From Companilactobacillus heilongjiangensis (GTDB taxonomy: Bacteria; Bacillota; Bacilli; Lactobacillales; Lactobacillaceae), in the NCBI RefSeq assembly GCF_000831645.3, contig NZ_CP012559.1, forward strand, positions 434,001 to 498,000: a stretch of 64,000 nt of DNA, read 5' to 3'. Both the position numbers and the translations under genes were made by a program. Each line of letters starts with the position of its first letter. Positions within the stretch are counted from its first letter, which is position 1. The notes under the pieces were generated by a model. That model was not told the DNA's origin and searched no databases. It saw nothing but the letters and a program-made list of their open reading frames with translations. Of the stretch, positions 21,010-29,512 are shown one piece after another.

Positions 21010-21228
21010 TTGGCAAAAGAAGATGTCATTGAAGTAGAAGGCACAATTTCAGAAACATTGCCTAATGCGATGTTTAAGGTAAAGCTTGAAAATGGTGCTA
21101 CAGTTCTAGCCCATGTATCAGGTAAAATCCGTATGCACTACATTAGAATTTTACCCGGTGATAAGGTTACCGTGGAATTATCCCCTTATGATTTAACCAA
21201 GGGAAGAATTACATATAGATATAGATAA
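21010..21228 (+). CDS. infA: Translation initiation factor IF-1
   Basis: OB-fold factor that occupies the A site during initiation. 72 residues, [20 protein letters not shown] start on a TTG codon, [15 protein letters not shown] middle and RITYRYR end, all canonical. TTG with a weakened site (GGAGG 11 bases upstream) may hold expression below that of ribosomal proteins. Confidence 0.98.
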   Translation: MAKEDVIEVEGTISETLPNAMFKVKLENGATVLAHVSGKIRMHYIRILPGDKVTVELSPYDLTKGRITYRYR

Positions 21229-21260
21229 TAAGTTTTTTAATGGAATGGAGGTTCCACAAT

Positions 21261-21377
21261 ATGAAAGTAAGACCATCCGTTAAACCTATGTGCGAACACT
21301 GTAAGGTAATTAAGAGACGCGGTCGCGTCATGGTTATTTGCTCTGCAGATCCAAAGCACAAACAAAGACAAGGATAA
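21261..21377 (+). CDS. rpmJ: 50S ribosomal protein L36
   Basis: Tiny zinc-ribbon large-subunit protein. 38 residues: [18 protein letters not shown], with the second zinc ligands C...H in [12 protein letters not shown]. Zinc-dependent (C+) form. It lies between infA and rpsM with GGAGG 9 bases before the ATG. Confidence 0.96.
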   Translation: MKVRPSVKPMCEHCKVIKRRGRVMVICSADPKHKQRQG

Positions 21378-21401
21378 TAAAAATAGGAGGTGTAGTGATC
21401 A

Positions 21402-21767
21402 ATGGCTCGTATAGCAGGTGTAGATTTACCTCGTGATAAGAGAATTGTTATCGCCCTTACATACATTTTTGGTATTGGCGAAACAACAGCTCAAAAAGTG
21501 CTAAAAGATGCAGGCGTATCTGAAGATATTCGTACAAGAGATTTAACTCCTGACCAAGAAGATAAAATTCGTGCAGAAGTTGATAATGTACGTGTCGAAG
21601 GTGACTTACGTCGTGAAGTAAGCATGAACATCAAGAGACTACAAGAAATTGGCTCATATCGTGGTATGAGACATCGTCGTGGATTGCCCGTTCGTGGACA
21701 AAACACAAAGAACAATGCAAGAACTCGCAAGGGTAAGAAAACTACCATTGCTGGTAAGAAGAAGTAA
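21402..21767 (+). CDS. rpsM: 30S ribosomal protein S13
   Basis: Small-subunit head protein that contacts P-site tRNA and bridge B1. 121 residues. [21 protein letters not shown] start, the helix-two-turn-helix region, and basic tail [18 protein letters not shown] are typical. Confidence 0.98.
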   Translation: MARIAGVDLPRDKRIVIALTYIFGIGETTAQKVLKDAGVSEDIRTRDLTPDQEDKIRAEVDNVRVEGDLRREVSMNIKRLQEIGSYRGMRHRRGLPVRGQNTKNNARTRKGKKTTIAGKKK

Positions 21768-21788
21768 TAATAAGATAGGAGGTTAATC

Positions 21789-22175
21789 ATGGCACAAAGT
21801 AAAGGTCGTAAGCGCCGTACTAAGAAGCATATTGAAGCTGGTGTTGCACATATCCACTCAACTTTCAATAACACACTTGTTATGATCACTGATGTTAACG
21901 GTAATGCCGTTTCATGGTCATCAGCTGGTGCACTTGGATTCAAAGGTAGTCGTAAATCAACACCATTTGCCGCACAAATGGCTGGAGAAGCAGCTGCTAA
22001 AGAATCAATGGAACATGGTATGAAAACAGTCGAAGTAGCTGTTAAGGGTCCTGGTTCAGGTCGTGAAGCTGCAATCCGTTCATTACAAGCTACTGGTTTG
22101 GAAATTACTGCTATTCGTGATGTTACACCAGTTCCTCATAATGGTTCTCGTCCTCCAAAGCGTCGTCGTGTATAG
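21789..22175 (+). CDS. rpsK: 30S ribosomal protein S11
   Basis: Platform protein of the small subunit contacting E-site mRNA. 128 residues. [14 protein letters not shown] and the C-terminal [18 protein letters not shown] are diagnostic; the N-G step in PHNGSR is the known isoaspartate site in E. coli S11. Confidence 0.98.
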   Translation: MAQSKGRKRRTKKHIEAGVAHIHSTFNNTLVMITDVNGNAVSWSSAGALGFKGSRKSTPFAAQMAGEAAAKESMEHGMKTVEVAVKGPGSGREAAIRSLQATGLEITAIRDVTPVPHNGSRPPKRRRV

Positions 22176-22238
22176 AATGGTTGTATACCCATATGAACTA
22201 AGCTACACACATTTCGTTTTGAAAGGGGAACTAACCGA

Positions 22239-23177
22239 ATGATCGAATTTGAAAAGCCATCTATTACTTCTGTTGAAGAAAGTAGTAGCTACGGTAAATA
22301 TATTATCGAACCGCTTGAAAGAGGTTATGGTACAACTTTGGGTAATTCATTACGTAGAGTTTTATTAGCATCATTACCTGGTACTGCGGTATCTGATATT
22401 CAAATAGACGGTGTATTGCATGAATTCTCAGCTATTGATGGCGTAATTGAAGACGTTACACAAATCGTGCTTAACGTTAAAAAATTAAAGCTTAAGTCTT
22501 ACGCTGAAGACAGTCTAAAAGCAGAAATCGACATTGTCGGTCCCGCTACTGTTACAGCCAACGATATCAAAGCTGATGATGACTTGGAAATCCTCGATCC
22601 AGAACAATTTATTTGTACTGTTGCTGAGGGTGGACACTTCCACATGCAAATGACAATTAAAAATGGTCGTGGATATACTCCTGCAGAACAAAATAAGACG
22701 GACGAAACACCTATTGGTGTTCTTCCAGTTGACTCAATTTTTACACCTGTAGAAAAAGTTAACTATCAAGTTGAAAACACTCGTGTGGGTAAGAGAAACG
22801 ACTTCGACAAATTAACAATCGATATCTGGACAAATGGTTCAATTGGACCACGCGAAGCTATTAGTTTGTCAGCTAAGATCCTTACAGAACACCTAACAAG
22901 TTTTGTAAATCTTACTGAAGAAGCTAAGAGTGCTGACATGATGATCGAAAAAGAGGAAACTCAAAAAGAAAAGAAACTTGAAATGACTATTGAAGAACTT
23001 GATTTATCAGTTCGTTCATATAATTGTTTGAAGCGTGCCGGTATTAATACTGTGCAAGAGCTTACTGAAAAATCCGAAGCAGATATGATGCGTGTTCGTA
23101 ACTTAGGACGCAAGTCACTTGTTGAGGTTAAAGAAAAGCTTGCTGATCTTGGATTATCATTGAAGCAAGAAGACTAA
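22239..23177 (+). CDS. rpoA: DNA-directed RNA polymerase alpha subunit
   Basis: Scaffold subunit of RNA polymerase. 312 residues. The N-terminal dimerisation domain has [20 protein letters not shown]; a flexible acidic linker ([15 protein letters not shown]) leads to the C-terminal domain, where [19 protein letters not shown] and [15 protein letters not shown] form the DNA- and activator-binding helix-hairpin-helix. Between rpsK and rplQ as usual. Confidence 0.98.
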   Translation: MIEFEKPSITSVEESSSYGKYIIEPLERGYGTTLGNSLRRVLLASLPGTAVSDIQIDGVLHEFSAIDGVIEDVTQIVLNVKKLKLKSYAEDSLKAEIDIVGPATVTANDIKADDDLEILDPEQFICTVAEGGHFHMQMTIKNGRGYTPAEQNKTDETPIGVLPVDSIFTPVEKVNYQVENTRVGKRNDFDKLTIDIWTNGSIGPREAISLSAKILTEHLTSFVNLTEEAKSADMMIEKEETQKEKKLEMTIEELDLSVRSYNCLKRAGINTVQELTEKSEADMMRVRNLGRKSLVEVKEKLADLGLSLKQED

Positions 23178-23207
23178 TAATATCAAATTCAAACAGGAGG
23201 TATAGAC

Positions 23208-23588
23208 ATGGGCTACCGCAAATTAGGACGTAACAGTTCACAAAGAAAAGCAATGTTACGCGATTTAACTACTGATTTAATCATTAATGAACATATTGTT
23301 ACAACTGAGACTCGCGCTAAAGAAATCAGTCGTACAACAGAAAAAATGATAACCTTAGGTAAACGCGGAGATTTGCATGCTCGTCGCCAAGCTGCTGCTT
23401 ATGTTAGAAACGAAGTTGCTAACATTACAGAAGATGATGACGCAGTTGTTGTTCAATCAGCTCTTCAAAAATTATTCAGTGATATTGCACCTCGTTACAA
23501 AGAACGTAATGGTGGATACACACGTATTTTGAAGACAACTCCACGCCGTGGAGATGCAGCTCCAATGGTTATTATTGAATTAGTTTAA
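23208..23588 (+). CDS. rplQ: 50S ribosomal protein L17
   Basis: Large-subunit protein beside the tunnel exit. 126 residues. [20 protein letters not shown] start and [20 protein letters not shown] end are canonical. Last gene of the S10-spc-alpha operon; a structured region with a T tract follows. Confidence 0.98.
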   Translation: MGYRKLGRNSSQRKAMLRDLTTDLIINEHIVTTETRAKEISRTTEKMITLGKRGDLHARRQAAAYVRNEVANITEDDDAVVVQSALQKLFSDIAPRYKERNGGYTRILKTTPRRGDAAPMVIIELV

Positions 23589-23610
23589 TAATAATTGTTT
23601 ATTAATAATT

Positions 23611-23726
23611 AAAAAATCAGTCATTCTGATAAATTAGTGAGTGTTAAGATGATGGTCGTTTTCGGCTAAGTCTATCTCTGAGATCCTTGTCAAAGGGGAC
23701 ACTAATTTGTCGAATGATTTTTTTTT
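23611..23726 (+). terminator. Extended, switch-like terminator structure after rplQ
   Basis: AAATTAGTG (23631-23639) pairs perfectly with CACTAATTT (23700-23708), extended by TCATTC (23621-23626) with GAATGA (23712-23717), directly followed by eight T. About 60 bases with smaller hairpins sit inside the stem. A competing hairpin ATCAG-TCATT-CTGAT (23616-23630) would use the same bases. Certainly able to end the alpha operon; the size and alternative fold are unusual. Confidence 0.65.
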
Positions 23727-23769
23727 GCCCAAATTTTGGTATTATATAACGTATAGTGCTAGTTAAATA

Positions 23770-23954
23770 TGCCGTCTCCAGAGCCGAGAATATTCATCTG
23801 CTGCGCGGAACGGCCCGAGCCAAAGCGCGGTCTCGAACCTCGATTGAAGCCTTACCACAGACCGGTGAGTCTCCAATACGCCCGGTGGTGTAATTGCTAA
23901 AGCAATAACGCCACTTTTGCTGCATATGAATATTCTCGGCTCTTCCAACTAGTT
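23770..23954 (-). repeat. Dispersed cloverleaf repeat, copy C
   Basis: Outer arms 23780-23797 and 23926-23943 are complementary over 18 bp (AGAGCCGAGAATATTCAT type: C-G pair where copy A has T-A). Hairpin 1 inner stem is ATTGC...GCAAT, a compensated change from AGAGC...GCTCT. Opposite orientation to the copy at 24170, 215 bp away. The stretch 23955-24169 between them is AT-rich with nothing recognisable. Confidence 0.9.
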
Positions 23955-24169
23955 ATTCTATATTTCAGTGGATATAGAATAGTATTGGATTTAATTATTG
24001 AATTACTAATTTGGCTCCTTTTCATGAATCTGTATGGATGAAGACATAATGCATAATATGAGGTTGAACGAAATAAATTAGATATAATAATTACTAGTAA
24101 TACTAACTATTACAAATTGTTTAGTGTTAAATTGAATATTCATGAGATAATTTGTACAAAAAGAAAATA

Positions 24170-24350
24170 ACTAGTCGGAAGGACAGAGAATATTAACAGG
24201 CTGTGGGTGTGGCGTTATGGCTTCAGCCATTACACCACTGGGCGAGTTTGAAGACTTGCGGTCTTTGCAAGGCTTCAAACCGAGGTTCGAGACCGCTTTT
24301 TGGCTCGGACCGGTCCGCATAGCAGGTTAATATTCTCTGTCCTGGAGATA
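24170..24350 (+). repeat. Dispersed cloverleaf repeat, copy D
   Basis: Outer arms 24182-24198 and 24326-24342 pair perfectly over 17 bp (GGACAGAGAATATTAAC), again different from copy A but compensated. Hairpin 1 inner stem ATGGC...GCCAT. It ends 34 bases before the ecfA1 start codon, so the ecf promoter must lie within or before the repeat. Confidence 0.9.
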
Positions 24351-24384
24351 ACACATATATACCAAATTTTCAGGGGAGACACTT

Positions 24385-25218
24385 TTGGAAAAAATTATTT
24401 CAATTAAAGACTTAAATTATACGTATCCAGAAGCTAAACGCTCAGCTATCAAGGATTTGTCGCTCGACATTTATAAAAATGAGTGGCTATCAATTGTTGG
24501 GAAAAATGGTAGTGGCAAGTCGACACTGACCAAATTGATTGACGGCTTGATTGAGGCTGATTCCGGAACTATTGCAGTTGACGGACAGGTAATTAATGAG
24601 AAAAATATTTGGGAAGCTCGTACCAAAATTGGTATTATCTTTCAAAATCCTGATCACCAATTTGTTGGGGCAACGGTAGAAGACGATGTGGCATTTGGCC
24701 TAGAGAATCAAGGTATGCCACGTGAAGAGATGGTCAAAGCGGTTGATGAAGCATTGTCTTTGGTCAAGATGTCTGATTTTAAAGAGCGTGATCCACAGTC
24801 TTTGTCAGGTGGTCAAAAACAACGTGTGGCAATCGCTGGTGTCTTGGCAACAAAGCCTCAAATTGTCATTATGGATGAATCGACTAGTATGTTGGATCCT
24901 GATGGGCGTAAAACTGTCTTGAATCTAGTTAAACAGTTACGTAGTCAACAGGACCTGACTATTATTTCAATTACGCATGATATTGAAGAAACTGAATTGT
25001 CACAAAGAATCGTTGTTTTGAATGATGGTCAGATTGTTAGTGATGGTAAACCAGAAGAAATCTATGATTTAGGGGCTGATTTGCAGAAATTTGGCCTTGA
25101 GGAGCCATTTACGAGCAAATTGGTATCAACACTAAGGGACACGATTAAATTGCCTGACGGCTATTTAAACGAAGAGGAGCTAAAGGAACAATTATGGAAA
25201 TTACATTCGAACATGTAA
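24385..25218 (+). CDS. ecfA1: ECF transporter ATP-binding subunit A1 (EcfA)
   Basis: One of two ATPases of the energy-coupling factor module that powers several vitamin and cofactor S-components. 277 residues. Walker A GKNGSGKST near residue 40, Q-loop IFQNPDHQF, signature LSGGQKQR, Walker B IVIMDES with the catalytic Glu, and switch His in SITHDIEE. TTG start with AGGGGAGA. Overlaps ecfA2 by 25 bases and forms an operon with ecfA2, ecfT and truA. Confidence 0.95.
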   Translation: MEKIISIKDLNYTYPEAKRSAIKDLSLDIYKNEWLSIVGKNGSGKSTLTKLIDGLIEADSGTIAVDGQVINEKNIWEARTKIGIIFQNPDHQFVGATVEDDVAFGLENQGMPREEMVKAVDEALSLVKMSDFKERDPQSLSGGQKQRVAIAGVLATKPQIVIMDESTSMLDPDGRKTVLNLVKQLRSQQDLTIISITHDIEETELSQRIVVLNDGQIVSDGKPEEIYDLGADLQKFGLEEPFTSKLVSTLRDTIKLPDGYLNEEELKEQLWKLHSNM

Positions 25219-26048
25219 CGCATTCGTATAACCCTAATAGTCCAACAGCTAGTCTGGGTTTAGATGACGTTTCATTCAAGATTCAAGATAAGAAGTTTAC
25301 AGCGATTGTCGGTCAAACTGGTAGTGGGAAATCAACTTTGGTCAGACATATCAATGCGCTTTTGAAACCAACATCAGGAACGATCACGGTTGGCGATAGA
25401 GTCATTACTCCGGAAACGAATAATAAAAATCTCAAACCATTGCGTAAACAAGTCGGTATGGTTTTCCAATTTCCAGAGAGTCAGTTGTTTGAGGACACTG
25501 TGGAAAAAGATATCATGTTTGGACCAATGAATTTTGGTGCCAGTGCTGATGAAGCTGAAGCTGCAGCACATAAGATGATCAAATTGGTCGGCTTAGACGA
25601 GTCTTTGCTGGAACAGTCGCCATTCGACTTATCTGGTGGACAAATGCGCCGTGTGGCGATTGCTGGTGTTCTAGCAAGTGATCCGGAAACAATTATCTTG
25701 GATGAACCAACTGCTGGACTTGATCCAGTGGGGCGTCAGGAGATTATGGATTTGTTTAAGAATTTGCAGCAGGAAGGTAAGACAATTATCCTGATTACGC
25801 ATAATATGGACGATGTGGCTAACTATGCTGAAGAGATGGCAGTTATCCACCGTGGAAAACTAATTGCCCAGGGAGTTCCGCAAGAAGTTTTCAACAACCA
25901 GGAATTATTGCAAGATGATTTACTGACTTTACCTAAGAGTGCTGCGTTTGCTAAAGAATTAACTGAAAAAGGTTTCTCATTTGAGAAGCTTCCAATTACA
26001 ATTAATGAGTTAGGAACTGAGATTGAACAACAGTTAAATGGTGATTAA
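25194..26048 (+). CDS. ecfA2: ECF transporter ATP-binding subunit A2 (EcfA')
   Basis: Second ATPase of the ECF module. 284 residues. Walker A GQTGSGKST, Q-loop VFQFPESQLF, signature LSGGQMRR, Walker B TIILDEPTAGLD, switch His in LITHNMDD. The C-terminal extension (about residues 230-284) is of the type that contacts EcfT and its partner ATPase. No substrate-binding S-component is present in the window, in keeping with a shared group II module. Confidence 0.95.
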   Translation: MEITFEHVTHSYNPNSPTASLGLDDVSFKIQDKKFTAIVGQTGSGKSTLVRHINALLKPTSGTITVGDRVITPETNNKNLKPLRKQVGMVFQFPESQLFEDTVEKDIMFGPMNFGASADEAEAAAHKMIKLVGLDESLLEQSPFDLSGGQMRRVAIAGVLASDPETIILDEPTAGLDPVGRQEIMDLFKNLQQEGKTIILITHNMDDVANYAEEMAVIHRGKLIAQGVPQEVFNNQELLQDDLLTLPKSAAFAKELTEKGFSFEKLPITINELGTEIEQQLNGD

Positions 26049-26051
26049 GTA

Positions 26052-26849
26052 ATGGATAAGATAATTTTGGGGAGATACTTACCGGGGGATTCACTAGTTT
26101 ATCGCCTAGATCCACGTGGTAAGTTCTTGTTAACGTTCTATTTTGTGGGGATAGTTTTTTTGGCCAATAATGTGGCTTCATATGCATTTTTGTTGGCATT
26201 CGTTTTATTTGCAGTCTTTTTGTCAAAAATTAATTTGGGTTTCTTTCTCAAAGGATTGAAACCAGTATTTTGGCTGATCTTATTTACGGTCGCGTTGCAG
26301 TTACTATTCACTCCAAGTGCCCATCCGCTGTGGCATTGGGGTATCTTCACGTTTTCTAAAGAAGGTTTAGTTATTGCAGGTTATATTTTTATCAGATTTA
26401 TATTAATTATTTTTATTTCGACATTATTAACACTGACAACGACACCAATCGAAATTTCCGATTCAATCGAGAGCATTCTCAAGCCACTGAAGAAAATCAA
26501 TTTTCCGGTGACTCAAGTTGCTTTAATGTTGTCGATTGCATTGCGATTCGTGCCTTTATTGGTTGATGAAACAACGAAAATCATGGATGCTCAACGTGCG
26601 CGTGGGGTTGATTTCGGCGAGGGTGGCTTGATCAAACGTATCAAGTCATTCGTACCTATTCTGATTCCACTGTTTGTCAGCAGTTTTTCGATTGCCTATG
26701 ATTTAGCTATTGCGATGGAGTCACGTGGTTACAAAGACGGTGAAGGGCGCAGCAAATACCGTGTCCTCAGCTGGGATAAACGTGATAATCTGATGGTTAT
26801 CTTTATGGCGGCAGTAACTGTTATTCTATTATTTTTACGGAGTTATTAA
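26052..26849 (+). CDS. ecfT: ECF transporter transmembrane subunit EcfT
   Basis: Membrane coupling subunit that joins the two ATPases to exchangeable S-components. 265 residues, five to six hydrophobic segments, and two cytosolic coupling helices with the family Ala-Arg-Gly signatures: AQRARGV and MESRGYKDG. Starts 3 bases after ecfA2. Confidence 0.95.
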   Translation: MDKIILGRYLPGDSLVYRLDPRGKFLLTFYFVGIVFLANNVASYAFLLAFVLFAVFLSKINLGFFLKGLKPVFWLILFTVALQLLFTPSAHPLWHWGIFTFSKEGLVIAGYIFIRFILIIFISTLLTLTTTPIEISDSIESILKPLKKINFPVTQVALMLSIALRFVPLLVDETTKIMDAQRARGVDFGEGGLIKRIKSFVPILIPLFVSSFSIAYDLAIAMESRGYKDGEGRSKYRVLSWDKRDNLMVIFMAAVTVILLFLRSY

Positions 26850-26852
26850 TTT

Positions 26853-27599
26853 ATGACAAGATACAAATTAACCATTGCTTACGATGGTACTAAGTTCCAT
26901 GGTTTTCAGCGTCAAAATGAGTTAAGGACTGTTCAAGGCGTCATGGAAAAGGCTTTGACGAATATGACTAAAGGCAAACACGTGGATGTGGTCGGTTCTG
27001 GACGAACTGATGCGGGCGTACATGCTTTTGGACAAGTGATTCACTTTGATTACCCAGGTGAAATACCGGCAGAGAATATGTTACGAGCACTTAATTCACT
27101 CATGCCATTGGATGTTTTGGTAAAAAATGCAGAAATCGTTGACGAAAATTTTCACGCTCGATTTGGTGTTAAGAAAAAAACTTATCAATATCGTGTGGAT
27201 TGTGGACATTATACAGATCCGTTCAAAAGGTTTTACACAGGGCACTATCCTTACGCTCTGTCTGTGGATAAAATTCAAATTGCGTTAAAAGATCTTGAGG
27301 GTGAACACGATTTCACGAGTTTTGCGGCATCGGGTGGAGTGATAGAAAATAAAGTTAGGACTATCTATTCTGCTACATGTGTGTATAATAAGAACAATGA
27401 CGAATTAGTTTTCGAATTTACAGGCAATGGCTTCCTATATAATATGGTTAGAATCTTAGTTGCTACTCTGTTAGAGATTGGTAATGGGCGTAGGGATGTT
27501 CATGACTTCTTGAGGTTGTTCCAAGTGAAGAACCGCCAAGAGGCACGTGGCACAGCTCCGGCAAGTGGTCTATATTTAAAAGAAGTTTTTTACGAATAA
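26853..27599 (+). CDS. truA: tRNA pseudouridine(38-40) synthase TruA
   Basis: Makes pseudouridine at positions 38-40 of the tRNA anticodon arm. 248 residues. Catalytic Asp53 in [14 protein letters not shown], plus [16 protein letters not shown] and the C-terminal [16 protein letters not shown]. Follows ecfT after 3 bases; ecfT-truA-rplM-rpsI is a common Firmicute order. Confidence 0.97.
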   Translation: MTRYKLTIAYDGTKFHGFQRQNELRTVQGVMEKALTNMTKGKHVDVVGSGRTDAGVHAFGQVIHFDYPGEIPAENMLRALNSLMPLDVLVKNAEIVDENFHARFGVKKKTYQYRVDCGHYTDPFKRFYTGHYPYALSVDKIQIALKDLEGEHDFTSFAASGGVIENKVRTIYSATCVYNKNNDELVFEFTGNGFLYNMVRILVATLLEIGNGRRDVHDFLRLFQVKNRQEARGTAPASGLYLKEVFYE

Positions 27600-27613
27600 T
27601 CTGTGGATAAATA

Positions 27614-27642
27614 TTGACTTAGGGTCGAAATCACAGTATTAT
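27614..27642 (+). promoter_or_regulatory. Promoter of rplM-rpsI
   Basis: TTGACT at 27614-27619, 17-base spacer, TATTAT at 27637-27642. The transcript would start near 27650. Confidence 0.82.
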
Positions 27643-27649
27643 TGTAACT

Positions 27650-27716
27650 GGTATTGTTTGCCCCACGATAGGCCCCGGAAACTTATTGAGTGTCAAACAG
27701 ACGTAGAAACTGGAGG
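27650..27716 (+). promoter_or_regulatory. Probable L13 autoregulatory leader
   Basis: Short leader between the promoter and rplM with GTTTG (27655-27659) able to pair with CAAAC near 27694, and a C/G-rich bulged part (GCCCCACGATAGGCCCCGG). Position and size fit the known Firmicute L13 leader class, in which free L13 limits its own synthesis. Assignment is by context. Confidence 0.55.
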
Positions 27717-27724
27717 AAATTAAA

Positions 27725-28168
27725 GTGCGTACAACACCATTAGCAAAAGCAAGTGAAGTTGAACGTAAATGGTATGTAATCGACGGTGAAGATGTTGTCT
27801 TAGGTAGACTTTCATCAGTTGTTGCTTCTATTCTTAGAGGTAAGAACAAACCAACTTACACACCTAACGTTGATACAGGTGATAATGTTATTATCATCAA
27901 TGCAGATAAAGTTAGATTAACAGGTAAAAAGGCTAAGAATAAGATTTATTATTCTCACTCAGATCACCCAGGTGGGTTGAAGAGTATTAGTGCCGGCGAA
28001 AAGAGAGCTACAAAGCCAGAACGCTTTGTTGAAGATTCAATTCGTGGCATGTTGCCTAAGAACACACTTGGTCGTATGGAAATCAAGAAGTTGCATGTAT
28101 ATGCAGGTTCAGATCACAGCCACCAAGCACAAAATCCAGAGATGTTGGATATCAACAAACTAATTTAA
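27725..28168 (+). CDS. rplM: 50S ribosomal protein L13
   Basis: Early-assembly 23S rRNA-binding protein. 147 residues, GTG start with [44 protein letters not shown] and the MLPKNTLGR block are typical. Pairs with rpsI as in nearly all bacteria. Confidence 0.98.
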   Translation: MRTTPLAKASEVERKWYVIDGEDVVLGRLSSVVASILRGKNKPTYTPNVDTGDNVIIINADKVRLTGKKAKNKIYYSHSDHPGGLKSISAGEKRATKPERFVEDSIRGMLPKNTLGRMEIKKLHVYAGSDHSHQAQNPEMLDINKLI

Positions 28169-28181
28169 GGAGGAAAAGAAT

Positions 28182-28574
28182 TTGGCACAAGTATCATACG
28201 CCGGAACAGGTCGTCGCAAGGACTCAGTTGCTCGTGTACGCCTAGTACCCGGAAACGGAAAGATTACTATCAACAAACGTGATGTCAAAGATTACATTCC
28301 TTTTGACAATTTGATTGCTGATATGAAACAACCTTTAGATGTTACTGAAACAGCAGACAGCTATGACGTTATTGCTAACGTTAACGGTGGAGGCTTCTCA
28401 GGACAAGCTGGAGCAATTAGACATGGTATCGCTAGAGCACTACTTGACGTTGATCCTGATTTCAGACCATCACTCAAGTCAGCCGGCTTCTTAACACGTG
28501 ACCCTCGTATGAAGGAACGTAAGAAACCAGGTCTTAAGAAAGCCCGTAAGGCTTCACAATTCTCAAAACGTTAA
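28182..28574 (+). CDS. rpsI: 30S ribosomal protein S9
   Basis: Small-subunit head protein whose C-terminal tail touches P-site tRNA. 130 residues, TTG start with [26 protein letters not shown] and the basic C-terminus [17 protein letters not shown] (ending in the universal S-x-R) are present. Confidence 0.98.
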   Translation: MAQVSYAGTGRRKDSVARVRLVPGNGKITINKRDVKDYIPFDNLIADMKQPLDVTETADSYDVIANVNGGGFSGQAGAIRHGIARALLDVDPDFRPSLKSAGFLTRDPRMKERKKPGLKKARKASQFSKR

Positions 28575-28599
28575 TATTTCTATTTTCAGTTTTGGATAC

Positions 28600-28632
28600 A
28601 AAAACATCCCTCAGTGTGAGGGATGTTTTTTT
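28600..28632 (+). terminator. Rho-independent terminator after rpsI
   Basis: 13-bp stem AAAACATCCCTCA with its perfect complement around GTG, then seven T. It insulates the ribosomal operon from the island downstream. Confidence 0.96.
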
Positions 28633-28671
28633 GTTCTTTGTCAAATCGTATTGATGAATGATTTTGAGCCT

Positions 28672-29391
28672 AAAGCATCTCTTAATTGAGGTGCTTTTCT
28701 GACCACTCACATTTTTTCCGTGACCCCGGCATGGAAACTGATTTAGTGGTGAAAGTTCAATGTGAGTTGTAGTAGTCGGAATCTGAGTCTGTACTTATTG
28801 GATAAAGGTGAAACACAATCCAAAGTCCAAAACTACTCGAAAATAGTTTTAGTAAAGATAAAAACTAACACGGTATGAAAGTGGAGCTCCTACCTGGGGA
28901 GAACTGTGTCAAATGTTTGGCAAGAAAACTGATATTTGAGTGGGAGCAGTGTGACAATTGTAGAAAATAGTGCAAAAATCTAACCATCTGAAGAATATAT
29001 ATCTGGAAGGCCAAAGGCAATCAGAGGCTCGAAGTACCGCCTCTGGTGAAAGCACGATTAAGAGTTTCATTCAAAAGATTAATATAAAATAGAGATAACC
29101 TTAACCAAGCTTACCACATAATTTATGGGAATAAAGGTGACGCTGAAATAGATAGATAGCATGAACGTCTATGAACCATTTGACTACATTAGAGAATTTT
29201 AGCTGGTTGGATCATTAGCCGACTTTACGTATAAAATCTAAGTCTACCAACAGTCGTCGACCGTCTGATACAACAGGGAATTGTGCAGGCAACAACACCT
29301 GTATTTGAAAGAGTCTTTTTTAGATAATAGTTTTGATTTTAGACCTAACGGGAATGTCCATGACGCCATAAAACGTGGCACAGAATTCCAT
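28672..29391 (+). ncRNA. Candidate large structured noncoding RNA
   Basis: A gene-free stretch of about 720 bases, without long open frames, unusually dense in exact local stems: 28672-28681/28688-28697; 28705-28713/28759-28767 (9 bp) enclosing 28715-28722/28730-28737; 28771-28776/28832-28837 enclosing TTGGAT/ATCCAA at 28798-28803/28818-28823 and GTG/CAC; 28844-28850/28861-28867; 28868-28874/28903-28909; 29022-29028/29039-29045 (CAGAGGC/GCCTCTG); 29206-29210/29219-29223; 29284-29289/29298-29303. Not a member of the dispersed repeats. It lacks the hallmarks of tRNA, RNase P, tmRNA, SRP or group II domain V. It could be a known or new class of large ornate RNA (GOLLD or ROOL types occur in Lactobacillales). 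Strand and ends are uncertain; I see no strong promoter. Confidence 0.5.
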
Positions 29392-29512
29392 TAAGTATTT
29401 GAATTAGTCTAAATAGTATACAATTATGAGTTCAATTAGGTATATATTATAAATTATAATGAATAGTATGTTGTATAATTTGATATACCATAAGATATGG
29501 AGGAATATATGC

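Noticed and set aside
28672-29391. RNase P RNA, tmRNA, SRP RNA or group II intron
   Set aside because: No RNase P conserved blocks, no tRNA-like ends or tag frame, no SRP tetraloop domain, and no domain V-like GAGC...GTTC hairpin or intron-encoded reverse transcriptase.
29459-29512. Helicase start at 29459
   Set aside because: No ribosome site; a TATAAT at 29474-29479 lies inside this stretch, and GGAGG is placed for the ATG at 29513.
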